NCBI GenBank assembly: GCA_958296095.1
Contig: OY282434.1
Span: 2,076,001-2,140,000, forward strand
DNA length: 64,000 nt
Reading direction: 5' to 3'
Origin: an uncultured Oligoflexales bacterium
GTDB taxonomy: Bacteria > Bdellovibrionota_B > Oligoflexia > Oligoflexales > JAPPIL01
Below are positions 44,330-53,242 of the stretch, piece after piece (positions within the stretch are counted from its first letter, which is position 1; each line of letters starts with the position of its first letter). The notes beneath the pieces are model-generated. The model did no database searches. It was not told where the DNA came from and saw only the letters and a program-made list of their open reading frames with translations. The translations under genes were made by a program, and so were the position numbers.

Positions 44330-45115
44330 GTGCACCTTGATTTGCAAGTCAATTCAACGCAGTCCGCGTCCGAAATTCTCCATGCAGCAACGGTGGTCAT
44401 GTCTGATTTGCATCTGCGTTCAGCGGTTGATCCGACCAGCCAGCTGTTTGTTGCAGTGCTTGCCCGCTTGCGTCGCTACGAGCTTCACACCCTGGCACTG
44501 CTTGGCGATGTGTTTGATTTTTGTCTCGGCAACCATCCGTATTTTCAGAAAAAGTTTGCGTTCTGTGCCGAAGCACTCAGAGGCTGTGCGACACAGGTGC
44601 TGTTGTTAGAAGGCAATCACGAGTTTCACCTCGCGGCCAGCACTTGGCTACCAGCCACAACCTGTACCGCCTTCGACTACTGTCTGGCCTTGCCCGATGG
44701 CAGTAGCGTGCAGCTCACCCACGGCGACCTGCTGTTGCCAGAGAGAGGCTATCGCTTGCTGCGTACGGTGCTTAAGGCACAGATGATGGGGCGCATCGCG
44801 GTGCGTCTGCCCGGAGCTTGGCTCGACAGTATTAGCGCCAAGGTCGCCGATCTATCCCGTCGCCGCAGTTCGACGCATAGCTGCAATGCCCAGCGCGTGC
44901 AAGAGTACGCCGCGGCCTGGATCGACCGCTGTTCTGCCCGCACGGGTATCTTCGGGCATTTCCATCTGCCGCTCGTCTGTCGTTCGCCGCAGGGCAAACT
45001 CCTGCTGGGTCTCGATGCCTGGACTACGCCGAGTTTTTTGATCTACAAGGCAGGCAAGTACTATCGTGCCTATCCCACGCCTGAGCGCACGACCATTAAA
45101 GAACTGCAGACTTAA
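44330..45115 (+). CDS. LpxH-like UDP-2,3-diacylglucosamine hydrolase (metallophosphoesterase)
   Basis: The calcineurin-like motifs occur in order: VVMSDLHLRS (D-x-H), LLGDVFDFCLG (GDxxD), LLEGNHEFHL (GNHE), VQLTHGDLLLPE (GHGD-type) and GIFGHFHLPLV (GHxH). Context next to acpP and length (261) favour LpxH, which makes lipid X in lipid A synthesis on the cytoplasmic face; other LpxH-fold phosphoesterases cannot be excluded. The start is GTG 44330. An 8-bp inverted repeat (44293-44300 and 44319-44326) spans the divergent start region. Confidence 0.8.
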   Translation: MHLDLQVNSTQSASEILHAATVVMSDLHLRSAVDPTSQLFVAVLARLRRYELHTLALLGDVFDFCLGNHPYFQKKFAFCAEALRGCATQVLLLEGNHEFHLAASTWLPATTCTAFDYCLALPDGSSVQLTHGDLLLPERGYRLLRTVLKAQMMGRIAVRLPGAWLDSISAKVADLSRRRSSTHSCNAQRVQEYAAAWIDRCSARTGIFGHFHLPLVCRSPQGKLLLGLDAWTTPSFLIYKAGKYYRAYPTPERTTIKELQT

Positions 45116-45224
45116 AGCAGTCGGTCTAGCCAGCGATCGGGTAACACTACACACCTAAGGTAGTTGCCGCAATTTGCCGATCACTAGCAGGGTCTATCTA
45201 GGGCATTTGTTGGCAACGGATATA

Positions 45225-46418
45225 ATGATGCAAGCACTGTTGATTTTTTTGCTATTCCTTACTACATGCAAACAAGTTTCAACCCCGATGACTGAGGACA
45301 GTGAGGTGCAGGGGTACCGGAATTTTACGCGCATCTACGATGATCATACTTATTTTGTCAACAAGGAAATTGATGTCTTATTTAATAATGGGCAAATTTT
45401 TGACCAAGAAAAGAATCTCGCCAAGACATTATCGAAAAACGATATTTTTAAAGATTCTGCCGAAAAAATTTACACAGAAAAAATTCTCCATAAAATCCGT
45501 AGCATGATCGCATATGCCTATTACAGTCGTTGTTTCGTACGCAAAAGAACTCCAGGTAAACTGCCGCACGATGATCCCATAAATCGCATTAGCGATTGGC
45601 GCCAACGCTACAACCTTAACCAGGTTGATAGACAACGTTTCTGTTCGCTTTTTTTGATAAAAATGAAAGACATGTTACCGGGATTTATCGATCTCAAAAA
45701 ACCGAACCACGAATTTTTTCAAGCTGTGTTAGACAACAAAATCCAATCGCCAACTGCAACTGTGTCTGAAACTGCTGATCTACAGCGAAAACTTAGCAAA
45801 ACACTGCAAGAGCGCATAATTTCGGTCACCGAGAATAGCATGGCCAGCCATCACAAAAATTTCCCCTTTGTGACCAGCGGCTTCCGCAGTATATGTGAGC
45901 AAGAAAAACATAAAAACTGCAATAAGTTCGATGTTAGCCAACTCCGCCAGCTGAGTCCGTATCGCGAACATATCCCCAGTGTCAGCAGTGATCCCGCACA
46001 AAGTCAAGTGTTCGGCAATGTTAACCTAGTTACCGATCAAATCAACAATATTATCGGGGATTTAAACAGCTACCGGCAAACTCTAAATAAATTGGCAACC
46101 GCGGGGGCAACTGAAAAGAAACCATTTATCTTGCCATTTCTGAAATTGCTGAACGAAATCGACCTCAAGGAATACGATGTAGTCGTAGCCTGGGAAGCTT
46201 ACCGCAAGGTCTTGATCGATCGGGCAAAAGAGGGCTTGTTGCCTCTGGTATTTAGCGATAAACTACAAAAAAAGATCGGCAAAATTCACCTCAATCAACG
46301 CGGAAAATTTTTTGGTTTTGGGGGCGTAAGCTTCCCGCTCCTCAAAGATACCGATACAAAAACCGTCGGCGAGGTCACCGTGGAGTTACGGAAACAGTTG
46401 CTGAGTAGTTGGTCATAA
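45225..46418 (+). CDS. Large predicted lipoprotein, unknown family
   Basis: ATG 45225 or 45228 starts a lipoprotein signal (MQALLIFLLFLTTCKQ). The 398-residue protein is charged and largely helical, with several Cys (SRCFVRK, RFCSLF, RSICEQEKHKNCNKF) likely paired outside the cytoplasm. I do not recognise it. After its TAA the same frame stays open straight into the next gene (LQDIDPQKMSSQEIF), so the two may once have been one protein. The reading frame upstream to 45174 has no ribosome binding site. Confidence 0.65.
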   Translation: MMQALLIFLLFLTTCKQVSTPMTEDSEVQGYRNFTRIYDDHTYFVNKEIDVLFNNGQIFDQEKNLAKTLSKNDIFKDSAEKIYTEKILHKIRSMIAYAYYSRCFVRKRTPGKLPHDDPINRISDWRQRYNLNQVDRQRFCSLFLIKMKDMLPGFIDLKKPNHEFFQAVLDNKIQSPTATVSETADLQRKLSKTLQERIISVTENSMASHHKNFPFVTSGFRSICEQEKHKNCNKFDVSQLRQLSPYREHIPSVSSDPAQSQVFGNVNLVTDQINNIIGDLNSYRQTLNKLATAGATEKKPFILPFLKLLNEIDLKEYDVVVAWEAYRKVLIDRAKEGLLPLVFSDKLQKKIGKIHLNQRGKFFGFGGVSFPLLKDTDTKTVGEVTVELRKQLLSSWS

Positions 46419-46442
46419 TTACAAGATATTGATCCGCAAAAA

Positions 46443-47102
46443 ATGTCCAGCCAAGAGATATTCCAACTTATGATCGCTAACGAAATTCCTACGGCTCGTC
46501 TGCTTATCCAAGACCCCCAACACGCGCTTGCCGCTACCGAGACTTTGCTAAAACATCAATCCGACCCGTGCACGCCAAAATGGCTGCGTTGGTTTCAGAA
46601 CGCGGCACTGGCAATCGATTTGGCATTTATTCCCATTATCATCATCGGCAGTGTAGTTAGCGGTGGCACAGCTACCGTGCCACTGATGATAATGGCAAAT
46701 AGTGCCAACTTTTTGTGGACCGGTGTCGCGCTTGCTCGTGAGCGGGTCGCGGCCGGTAGATATAGAATTCTCCAACGTAGTTTACTTACCGGCACATCCG
46801 AACAAGTGGCAAAGGGGCTCGCTACCTTAGAAAAGCTACACCGCAACCGTGCCGAACTGATCGCTTCTGGGGCTATTGGCAGTGGCATGACCATCGCCAA
46901 TCTAGGCATAATTACCAGCACCGCGAGGGGCGGGGTTGGAATTTTACGAGGTGCAGGAACCACCTCCATAGATCTAAGTAGCGGAATAGTCACGGATATT
47001 GGCGGCGTAACCAGTGATGATGATCCGGCAGAATTGCTTAGCGGCAATCGTGGCGATACCTGTTTGCTCGAATTTCAACGCGCCCAACCAAGTATAGAGT
47101 AG
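46443..47102 (+). CDS. Membrane protein with hydrophobic hairpin, possibly the severed C-terminal half of the preceding lipoprotein
   Basis: The 219-residue protein has two hydrophobic segments at residues ~48-85 (LAIDLAFIPIIIIGSVVSG and TATVPLMIMANSANFLW) and a glycine-rich third near residue 142 (GAIGSGMTIANLGIIT), with a helical middle and an acidic tail. It has no signal of its own and begins 24 bases after the previous stop in the same frame. I see no convincing ribosome binding site. Its last ~30 bases are the start of the 398-bp direct repeat. Family unknown. Confidence 0.55.
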   Translation: MSSQEIFQLMIANEIPTARLLIQDPQHALAATETLLKHQSDPCTPKWLRWFQNAALAIDLAFIPIIIIGSVVSGGTATVPLMIMANSANFLWTGVALARERVAAGRYRILQRSLLTGTSEQVAKGLATLEKLHRNRAELIASGAIGSGMTIANLGIITSTARGGVGILRGAGTTSIDLSSGIVTDIGGVTSDDDPAELLSGNRGDTCLLEFQRAQPSIE

Positions 47103-47467
47103 GCGACCGATAAAAAATATCAAGTTATACCGCTATGCACCGATGAGCACACAGATGTCGATAATTTTTGGAGTAAGATCGTGATGAATACGGTGAAAAT
47201 TATTTTTGGGTGTTTTTTGCTTTGCGGTTGTTTGCAACGCCCACAGCCACACGATAATAGCGAAAGTAAATCGGTAAAGCTGGCAAAGGGAGTGAAGGGA
47301 ATTGCTGAGTTGAGCGAGGAGTTACTGCCCAAAATAGATAACTTAGTCAAGAGCGGGAAGCGAGCTGACTATGATGAGTTGACTGGACTTCTCGGCGCGG
47401 CGGGGAAATCTGGCAAAGCCGCGATCCGAGCGTTTCGGAGTTTGGTTTCTCGTAAAATAGATGTGCT
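47070..47467 (+). repeat. Left copy of a 398-bp perfect direct repeat
   Basis: Identical to 49056-49453. It includes the end of the preceding gene, the promoter region, the ribosome binding site (TTTGGAGTAAG) and the first ~95 codons of the lipoprotein gene. After 47467 the two copies diverge within the coding frame. Confidence 0.9.
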
Positions 47468-47915
47468 AGATGACGCACTCGAACATCTCGATACGACGCG
47501 TAAAAACATGAAAGAATCACCGCTATATGATACAGCTATAAAAAATGCCTCAGACGACGTTGATAAGGCTATCACTGAACTCGCTACCGAAGTAGATAAT
47601 CATCATAAGTCGATTAGCGCAGTTCATGGCAGCCTGAAAAACGACGAGCTCAGTAGAAAATTGTTGGTGCAAGTAGACGAAGATGTTGCCCAGCGCTGGC
47701 ACAACACCCTATACAAAAAATTTCCATGGCAATATGAAAACTTGAAGACGATTGGTATCACAGCTAATGTTACAGGAGGTATAGCTAAAAAGTCTGATGA
47801 TATGCAGCCTTTATACAATTTAGGGTATGTATCACTTGGCTTCGGAGCGGCTGTGGGTCTTAAGGAGTTGATGGACCGTTTAGAGGAGAAATTAGAGGAG
47901 AAATTCGGTAAGTGA
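47181..47915 (+). CDS. Lipoprotein of a duplicated pair, copy 1
   Basis: The signal NTVKIIFGCFLLCGCLQRP ends in a lipobox (LLCGC). The 244-residue protein is mostly helical: residues ~35-155 form a coiled-coil-like bundle, followed by a Gly-rich hydrophobic segment (YVSLGFGAAVGLKEL) and a charged tail (LEEKLEEKFGK). The first ~95 codons are identical to the paralogue at 49167; the rest is related but diverged. The hydrophobic end could insert into a membrane. The start is GTG 47181 or ATG 47184. Function unknown. Confidence 0.7.
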   Translation: MMNTVKIIFGCFLLCGCLQRPQPHDNSESKSVKLAKGVKGIAELSEELLPKIDNLVKSGKRADYDELTGLLGAAGKSGKAAIRAFRSLVSRKIDVLDDALEHLDTTRKNMKESPLYDTAIKNASDDVDKAITELATEVDNHHKSISAVHGSLKNDELSRKLLVQVDEDVAQRWHNTLYKKFPWQYENLKTIGITANVTGGIAKKSDDMQPLYNLGYVSLGFGAAVGLKELMDRLEEKLEEKFGK

Positions 47916-47954
47916 CCATATTTAACGCGAATATCGTGTTTCGCGTATCTACCT

Positions 47955-48960
47955 AACCAGACAAGAATTTTAGCCGTAAAATCCTATTTTGCCAAAATAC
48001 ACATTAACCAGCTAATCAAGGGTCGATACGCTGACCGCCACAATCGGATTCTCAAGGCGTGTGTCTTGGCAAGACTAGCCAATCCTTCGAGCAAACTCCG
48101 CACAACAAAACAGCTGGAGAAAAAATTTAACGTTCGACTACATGTCGATAAAATTTACCGCCGATCGCGGCATGTTTAGTGAAGGAAACCTCAAAAAATT
48201 GGCGGAGATGAACACCAACTATGTGGTCGCGGCTCGGCTCAAAAGAATGGGGCAAGAGATGGATAAAAAGATTCTTGCCGTTCATGAGCAAGGCTCTGCC
48301 GACTGTCATCTGGTGAAGGATATCGCTTGGAAAGGGCGCAGACTAGTCGTTTGTTACAACCCTGCCACCGCGGCCAAAGATCGCCAAGTTCGGCAACGCT
48401 TGCTCGAACGACTCGCAAAAATCAGCGGCGGCAAAGAAAAATTTACCACCAAGAACTTGATCAAGAATGATGGCACATCGAGGTTTTTAGACTTTTCTGA
48501 TAACAAAGAAATCGCCAGCATCAGCCACGGCAAAATTGCCAATGCGGAACGCTGGGACGGTATTCATGGTTACGTCACCAACTCGGACAAGCCAGCTCTG
48601 GAGGTAATCGCCAATTACAAGCGGCTTTGGGAAATCGAGGAAGCTTTCCGCATCAATAAACACGATCTAAAGATGCGTCCCATTTACCACCATAAACCCG
48701 AACGTATCGTAGCCCATCTCGATATCTGCTTCATCGTCTATGCGTTAGCTCGGCAGTTGATGGCTCGTTACCAGTTGCAACAAGGAAAGCGGATTAGTTT
48801 TCGAGAAATACACGATGCCCTCTCCGCAACGGAAGTGTCGCATCTCATACACATTGCAACTAAAAAACGTTATTTTCTGCCTTCAGCATCCTCCCCCTTG
48901 GTGCAAAGGCTTTACCGAATTGTTGGGCTGAAGTATTCCAACGTCCCGGGCAAAATCTAG
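47955..48960 (+). pseudogene. Broken IS1634-type transposase with an internal deletion
   Basis: An N-terminal piece (about 47980-48165) reads HNRILKACVLARLANPSSK, matching FNKIIKALVLSRIAHPDCS of the intact transposase at 22.3 kb. It runs into a second frame at TADRGMFSEGNLKKLAEM (from 48142), which covers the second Asp and the WEIEEAFRINKHDLKMRPI region with the catalytic Glu. The stretch with the first Asp is deleted and the join is out of frame. It lies exactly between the two lipoprotein paralogues. It is a different subtype from the intact copy. Confidence 0.85.
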
Positions 48961-49055
48961 TTCCCCCCGCGTGAAAATTAGGCAGATGTAGTGCTTAACA
49001 AAAGAGGTGCATCCAATAATTACAGGATGTTAGGAGGTTTTGGTGCGGAAGCCAG

Positions 49056-49453
49056 GAATTTCAACGCGCCCAACCAAGTATAGAGTAGGCGACCGATAAA
49101 AAATATCAAGTTATACCGCTATGCACCGATGAGCACACAGATGTCGATAATTTTTGGAGTAAGATCGTGATGAATACGGTGAAAATTATTTTTGGGTGTT
49201 TTTTGCTTTGCGGTTGTTTGCAACGCCCACAGCCACACGATAATAGCGAAAGTAAATCGGTAAAGCTGGCAAAGGGAGTGAAGGGAATTGCTGAGTTGAG
49301 CGAGGAGTTACTGCCCAAAATAGATAACTTAGTCAAGAGCGGGAAGCGAGCTGACTATGATGAGTTGACTGGACTTCTCGGCGCGGCGGGGAAATCTGGC
49401 AAAGCCGCGATCCGAGCGTTTCGGAGTTTGGTTTCTCGTAAAATAGATGTGCT
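49056..49453 (+). repeat. Right copy of the 398-bp perfect direct repeat
   Basis: Identical to 47070-47467, 1986 bp downstream. It begins within a fragment of the preceding gene's 3' end, so the duplication carried a complete promoter and gene start. Confidence 0.9.
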
Positions 49454-49868
49454 CGATGACGCGCTCAAACATCTCGATACGACGCATAAAAAAATGCAAG
49501 GGTCACCGCTGTATGATAAAGCTATAAAAAATGCCTCAGACGACGTTGATAAGGCTATCACTGAACTCGCTACCGAAGTAGATAATCATCATAAGTCGGT
49601 TCGCACAGTTAATGACAGCCTGAAAAACGCCGAGCTCAGTAAAGAACTACTGGTGCAACTAGACAAGACTGTAGCTACGCGCTGGCACAACACCCTACAC
49701 AAAGATTTTCCCTTGCAACATACAAAACTGCAGACGATTGGTATCACAGTCGATTCTGTGCCACCCTCCAAGGTAGTCGCTGCACTAGATAACGTCAACT
49801 TAGGATTAGCTATAATAGGTGGTTTGGCTTTGGGAGAGTTTATCAGTGATTTGGTGAAAGACGATTAG
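49167..49868 (+). CDS. Lipoprotein of a duplicated pair, copy 2
   Basis: Same signal, lipobox (LLCGC) and first ~95 residues as copy 1. After the direct repeat ends, the protein diverges progressively and closes with a different hydrophobic end (VNLGLAIIGGLALGEFISDL). At 233 residues it is complete. As in the inverted pair at 4-5.6 kb, identical 5' parts are joined to diverged 3' parts, but here both copies have their own promoter and start. Confidence 0.7.
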   Translation: MMNTVKIIFGCFLLCGCLQRPQPHDNSESKSVKLAKGVKGIAELSEELLPKIDNLVKSGKRADYDELTGLLGAAGKSGKAAIRAFRSLVSRKIDVLDDALKHLDTTHKKMQGSPLYDKAIKNASDDVDKAITELATEVDNHHKSVRTVNDSLKNAELSKELLVQLDKTVATRWHNTLHKDFPLQHTKLQTIGITVDSVPPSKVVAALDNVNLGLAIIGGLALGEFISDLVKDD

Positions 49869-50017
49869 AGCGCATATTTAGGTGGCAATTACTTGCCTAG
49901 GTATTGCCAAAACTCTTGAAAAATTTCAAAGCCGAGCCTAAGGCTTCATAAAAATCCACCGAAAACCCAGGTGACATGATTAGATACAATTGCAAGTTAC
50001 GATATAAGGGGTGGAGT

Positions 50018-51229
50018 ATGACTAGGTTGCTTATTGCCGTGTTACTGTTCGGCTGTGCGATGGAGGAAGAAAGCTCGGATGTTGCCTCGACGCTCGACGC
50101 GGCAAAGCGGGCTGAGGAAGCCCCTGTGTCGATCGCGCGGGCCGATGTCAATGAGGATGGCATCGTCGATATTCTCGATTTGACAGCTGCGTCTTACTGG
50201 ATGGGAGAAAAGGTAGCTGATTGGCTGGGGGCTGAGAGAGTGCGGTTGGTCGAACGCCAGGTAAGCTCTAAGCTGCTCGAAAATCCAAACATCGAGGTCG
50301 GCAAATTTTTTTCGGTGAGCATTTGGGCTGCTTTGGATAGTGGAACTCGCATGTCGGCAGATTTTTACACGGCTGGAGAAGTCGATGGCACCTGTCGCCT
50401 AACCACCGAGCTGGTCGCGGTCGATGCCGATGGTGAGGTTGTCAGCGATGCTCTGCTTAGCTTTAGTGCCTATGGCAACTCCTCTGACCCATTTATCAGA
50501 TCGGCAGGTTTGGGGGCCCCCGTCGTGCGTGTGAGTGGCTCTATGAACGGGCAAGGCTACGGGGCCTATCGTACGACAACTTTTACCAACTCGGCTCTGG
50601 AGAAGAACGTTGTGAAACTGATCGTCAAGTCGGGTTCAGTCTGCGGTGCGCATCGATCAGGTGACGAGTTACCAGGTCGTGAGAAAGTTGTTACGCCGCT
50701 GGTCGAGGTTAAGCAAATTCCCGTCACCCTGTTGCCACGTAGCGACGACCTGCGTGTTGAAGCCGACTTATATTCGGCGGAGGGGCATCTGTATCTGAAA
50801 TTTTCTCGTCTTCCCTTTCCTGACATGAAGGAGGGACTTAGGCCAAGAGATGATGATTCCGAACGCACCCATCTCGTGATAATGCTCGTCGATGATGAAG
50901 ACATTCAGAGGGGTTACTACTCATCAGAGACAGGAGTTTTATCGCGTAGCTCGCGTGAAGCTCCCAGTCGTTGGCAGCGGCCAGATCTAGGACAACACTG
51001 GCGCGGCGACCAGGGGCAATTTGACTACATCATATTTAAATGGCGGCAACTTACCGAGCTCAACCCACTCGTACGTGTGCACAATAACATCAGGATTTTT
51101 TCCTGTAAGGGAGAAGGGGCAAGAGTGTTCGTCGCCTTGCAACGCCTGCACCGCCGTACTAAGCGCGGGGGGTTTAGCCCTGTCAAAGGTTCAACCCAGG
51201 TCTATGAAGGCCCTTGTCATCGCCTTTGA
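50018..51229 (+). CDS. Lipoprotein with an EF-hand/dockerin-like motif
   Basis: ATG 50018 with GGGGTGGAG upstream starts a lipoprotein signal (TRLLIAVLLFGCAMEEE, lipobox LLFGC). Residues ~34-55 (ADVNEDGIVDILDLTAAS) match the calcium-binding loop and F-helix of dockerin type I: D-x-N-x-D-G-x-V-D-I-L-D. The rest (about 350 residues) is beta-rich with scattered Cys and no recognised domain. A single dockerin-like half may bind calcium or a cohesin-like partner at the surface. The 404-residue frame is intact. Confidence 0.72.
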   Translation: MTRLLIAVLLFGCAMEEESSDVASTLDAAKRAEEAPVSIARADVNEDGIVDILDLTAASYWMGEKVADWLGAERVRLVERQVSSKLLENPNIEVGKFFSVSIWAALDSGTRMSADFYTAGEVDGTCRLTTELVAVDADGEVVSDALLSFSAYGNSSDPFIRSAGLGAPVVRVSGSMNGQGYGAYRTTTFTNSALEKNVVKLIVKSGSVCGAHRSGDELPGREKVVTPLVEVKQIPVTLLPRSDDLRVEADLYSAEGHLYLKFSRLPFPDMKEGLRPRDDDSERTHLVIMLVDDEDIQRGYYSSETGVLSRSSREAPSRWQRPDLGQHWRGDQGQFDYIIFKWRQLTELNPLVRVHNNIRIFSCKGEGARVFVALQRLHRRTKRGGFSPVKGSTQVYEGPCHRL

Positions 51230-51375
51230 TGATCCGGGCCTCGCCAAGTTATTGCTCTACAGGGGAAGGCGCAGTTTCCTTAATTAACTGATATTACTGG
51301 AGCTCGTGAAAAAAGTTTCAAAGTCGGAAAGTGTCTTTGTGCAGGCAGGCATCAGGCCAGCTGTGGCTACCTGTA

Positions 51376-51408
51376 CCACAAAATACGTAATTATTAAGGT
51401 ATTTGTGG
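51376..51408 (+). promoter_or_regulatory. Operator palindrome 1 upstream of abiEi
   Basis: A 33-bp inverted repeat: CCACAAAATAC and GTATTTGTGG are complementary around an AT-rich centre. The same half-site logic recurs 83 bp downstream. AbiEi antitoxins are known to bind two inverted repeats upstream of their own operon. Confidence 0.65.
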
Positions 51409-51458
51409 TCTTGCAACAAGAACCGAGATACTTCATGCTTGATAATCTGCTCACACTG

Positions 51459-51491
51459 CCACATAATACTTAATTACTACGTATTGTGTGG
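51459..51491 (+). promoter_or_regulatory. Operator palindrome 2 upstream of abiEi
   Basis: A 33-bp inverted repeat, CCACATAATAC and GTATTGTGTGG, ends four bases before the abiEi start codon. It shares half-site sequence and length with operator 1. Confidence 0.65.
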
Positions 51492-51495
51492 CGAT

Positions 51496-52074
51496 ATGAG
51501 CAGAGACTGTTACGATATTCTTTTCTGGACTGCTGAAGCACAGCGAGGAATTTTCACCTCACGTCAAGCTGTGGAGGCTGGTTTCGATGGCAGAAATCAC
51601 CACTACCACGTGAAAACGGGGAGTTGGGAAAGGGAGCAAAGAGGCATCTACCGCCTGAAAAATTTTCCCTATGACCCGCTATCACAATACGTAGTGTGGT
51701 CTTTGTGGTCTTGCAACAAGGACGGGGAGCCTCAGGGCGTATACTCGCACGAGACCGCCCTTAGCATCTACGACCTCTCTGATTTGTCGCCAGCAAAGAT
51801 TTCAATGACTGTGCCACCTAAATTCAAGAGGAATGCCCCTATACCTGGCATTCTCATTCTCCAAAAAGGCGAACTTGAAGCCAGTGACTGTAGAAATCAT
51901 GGTGGTTACAGAGTTACTACACCTGTTCGCACTCTCTACGATGTCCTTCACTCCAAGCATATTGCTGAGGAGTTTATCTATCAGACAGTCAGGGAGGGGA
52001 TGGCGCGTGGGCTGTTCCCCAAACGTGAGTTGGCAAGATACGGGATCGCCAAACAGGTTGACAAATACAGATGA
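51496..52074 (+). CDS. AbiEi-type antitoxin / transcriptional regulator
   Basis: The N-terminal winged helix reads LFWTAEAQRGIFTSRQAVEAG and GSWEREQRGIYRLKNFP, the usual opening of AbiEi antitoxins. The middle has VYSHETALSIYDLSDLSPAKI and a C-terminal segment GYRVTTPVRTLYDVL typical of the antitoxin domain. In type IV systems AbiEi represses its operon and counters the nucleotidyltransferase AbiEii without binding it. ATG 51496 (193 residues) is chosen because it follows the two palindromes; the longer frame from 51403 runs through them. The stop overlaps the toxin start by four bases (ATGA). Confidence 0.82.
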   Translation: MSRDCYDILFWTAEAQRGIFTSRQAVEAGFDGRNHHYHVKTGSWEREQRGIYRLKNFPYDPLSQYVVWSLWSCNKDGEPQGVYSHETALSIYDLSDLSPAKISMTVPPKFKRNAPIPGILILQKGELEASDCRNHGGYRVTTPVRTLYDVLHSKHIAEEFIYQTVREGMARGLFPKRELARYGIAKQVDKYR

Positions 52075-52249
52075 GTTCAAAAATCAGAAACTATAAATCA
52101 CCAGAAGAACTCAGGCACGCTATTGAGCATCATCTACGCAATATTTCAACAATCGAAAAGCAAGATGTCCTTCGCTTGCGTAAACATCTGGCGTTTGAGC
52201 GATTTTTAGCGCGAATGAGAGACCGTTCGCTGCGCTGCGGCTTTTTGTA
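52071..52249 (+). pseudogene. AbiEii-like toxin, truncated by a repeat after about 50 codons
   Basis: The frame opens with ATG 52071 overlapping the antitoxin stop. It reads SPEELRHAIEHHLRNIS then QDVLRLRKHLAFERFLARM, the N-terminal helices of AbiEii nucleotidyltransferases. At about 52220 it enters module A repeat and stops at TAA 52247. The catalytic G-G-x4-L and D-x-D/R region is absent and I find no downstream remnant. The antitoxin and its operators have been kept without a working toxin. Confidence 0.75.
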
Positions 52250-52370
52250 ACGCTCGCTTCCTAGCTCGCTGCTTGCTCTCAGACCTCTCGCGATTGCATT
52301 CAAGCTTGTCCTCAAACCTCTCGGCGTTGCGTTGAGGCTTGACCCCAAGCCTCCCTGCCTGTGCTCATGC
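52220..52370 (+). repeat. Module A repeat truncating the abiE toxin
   Basis: Core GTAACGCTCGCTTCCTAGC at 52247, followed by the CTCAGACCTCTCGCGATTG and CTCAAACCTCTCGGCG lines. It ends near 52370. The 52371-52535 DNA is AT-rich and holds the leader of the next gene with AAGGAGAA at 52523-52530. Confidence 0.85.
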
Positions 52371-52535
52371 AGTAAGCATCGCCAAAAAATTCAGCCAACA
52401 TATTGGCAAGTTACAAAAAAATACGGACAAAATCACAAACGCAGCTAAAGCAAAAAAAAAACGGCCGATGTGTCCCTGTGAAGGCGGCTACAGTTGTTTG
52501 TGGTTGAATTTTTAATTTTCTTAAGGAGAAGCATC

Positions 52536-53240
52536 ATGAAGATCTTGTTTATGACCTGTGTGCTATTGTTCTCGACCACACCAGGGTTGGCTGACAATCG
52601 CGTAGAGCGAATAGCGAACTATGGGGAAGCCTCCAGAGTATTTGCCTTTTCCTCGATCATGCGCAATGCCCTCGATACCTTCATGTGGATTATCGCTTAT
52701 GACTCGCATGCAAATTTTTCTTTTAGATACGGCCCTATTTGTAATCTAAAATATGATACGGTCTACGATGCCGAACAAGACGACGATATTCCTTCGACAT
52801 TTTACGGTTGCCACCCACTGCCGGTTTCTGTCGATAATGCCAGTCAAACGCTATTCGATGCCTATAAACAAACACTTCTCTCAGCTAAAACATTAAGAGC
52901 TAGAATCGAAGCAGTGTTTACGTCAACAATTGCCTACGAACGAACCCACCATGATCAGGCGGCATACAATAAAGCCATGGCTTGTTCCGACAGGAATACA
53001 CACAAAGAAGTACCTGCAGAGTGGAAAATATTCCACAATAATTACAAACGTGAACACCAGCTTTATTCCTATGAGCGACGCAAACACATTATCAATCGGC
53101 ATTTCATTGCCATCAAACGTAGCTATGGATTGTATGCTTCACGGCTGAGAAAAATAAGCCAAAATATTGAACGCGAATACGACTGCGACCGTGACGGCCC
53201 GGAAGCATCACCGACAAACCCACCGAACGTTGGTAACTGA
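52536..53240 (+). CDS. Secreted hypothetical protein
   Basis: ATG 52536 follows AAGGAGAA. A cleavable signal peptide (KILFMTCVLLFSTTPGLADN, cut after LA-D) precedes about 215 residues with four or more Cys (GPICNLKY, FYGCHPLP, AMACSDRN, EYDCDRD) and a basic helical stretch (YERRKHIINRHFIAIKRSYG). No family is recognised. It ends two bases before the next gene, so the pair is an operon and both products are exported. Confidence 0.7.
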   Translation: MKILFMTCVLLFSTTPGLADNRVERIANYGEASRVFAFSSIMRNALDTFMWIIAYDSHANFSFRYGPICNLKYDTVYDAEQDDDIPSTFYGCHPLPVSVDNASQTLFDAYKQTLLSAKTLRARIEAVFTSTIAYERTHHDQAAYNKAMACSDRNTHKEVPAEWKIFHNNYKREHQLYSYERRKHIINRHFIAIKRSYGLYASRLRKISQNIEREYDCDRDGPEASPTNPPNVGN

Positions 53241-53242
53241 GC

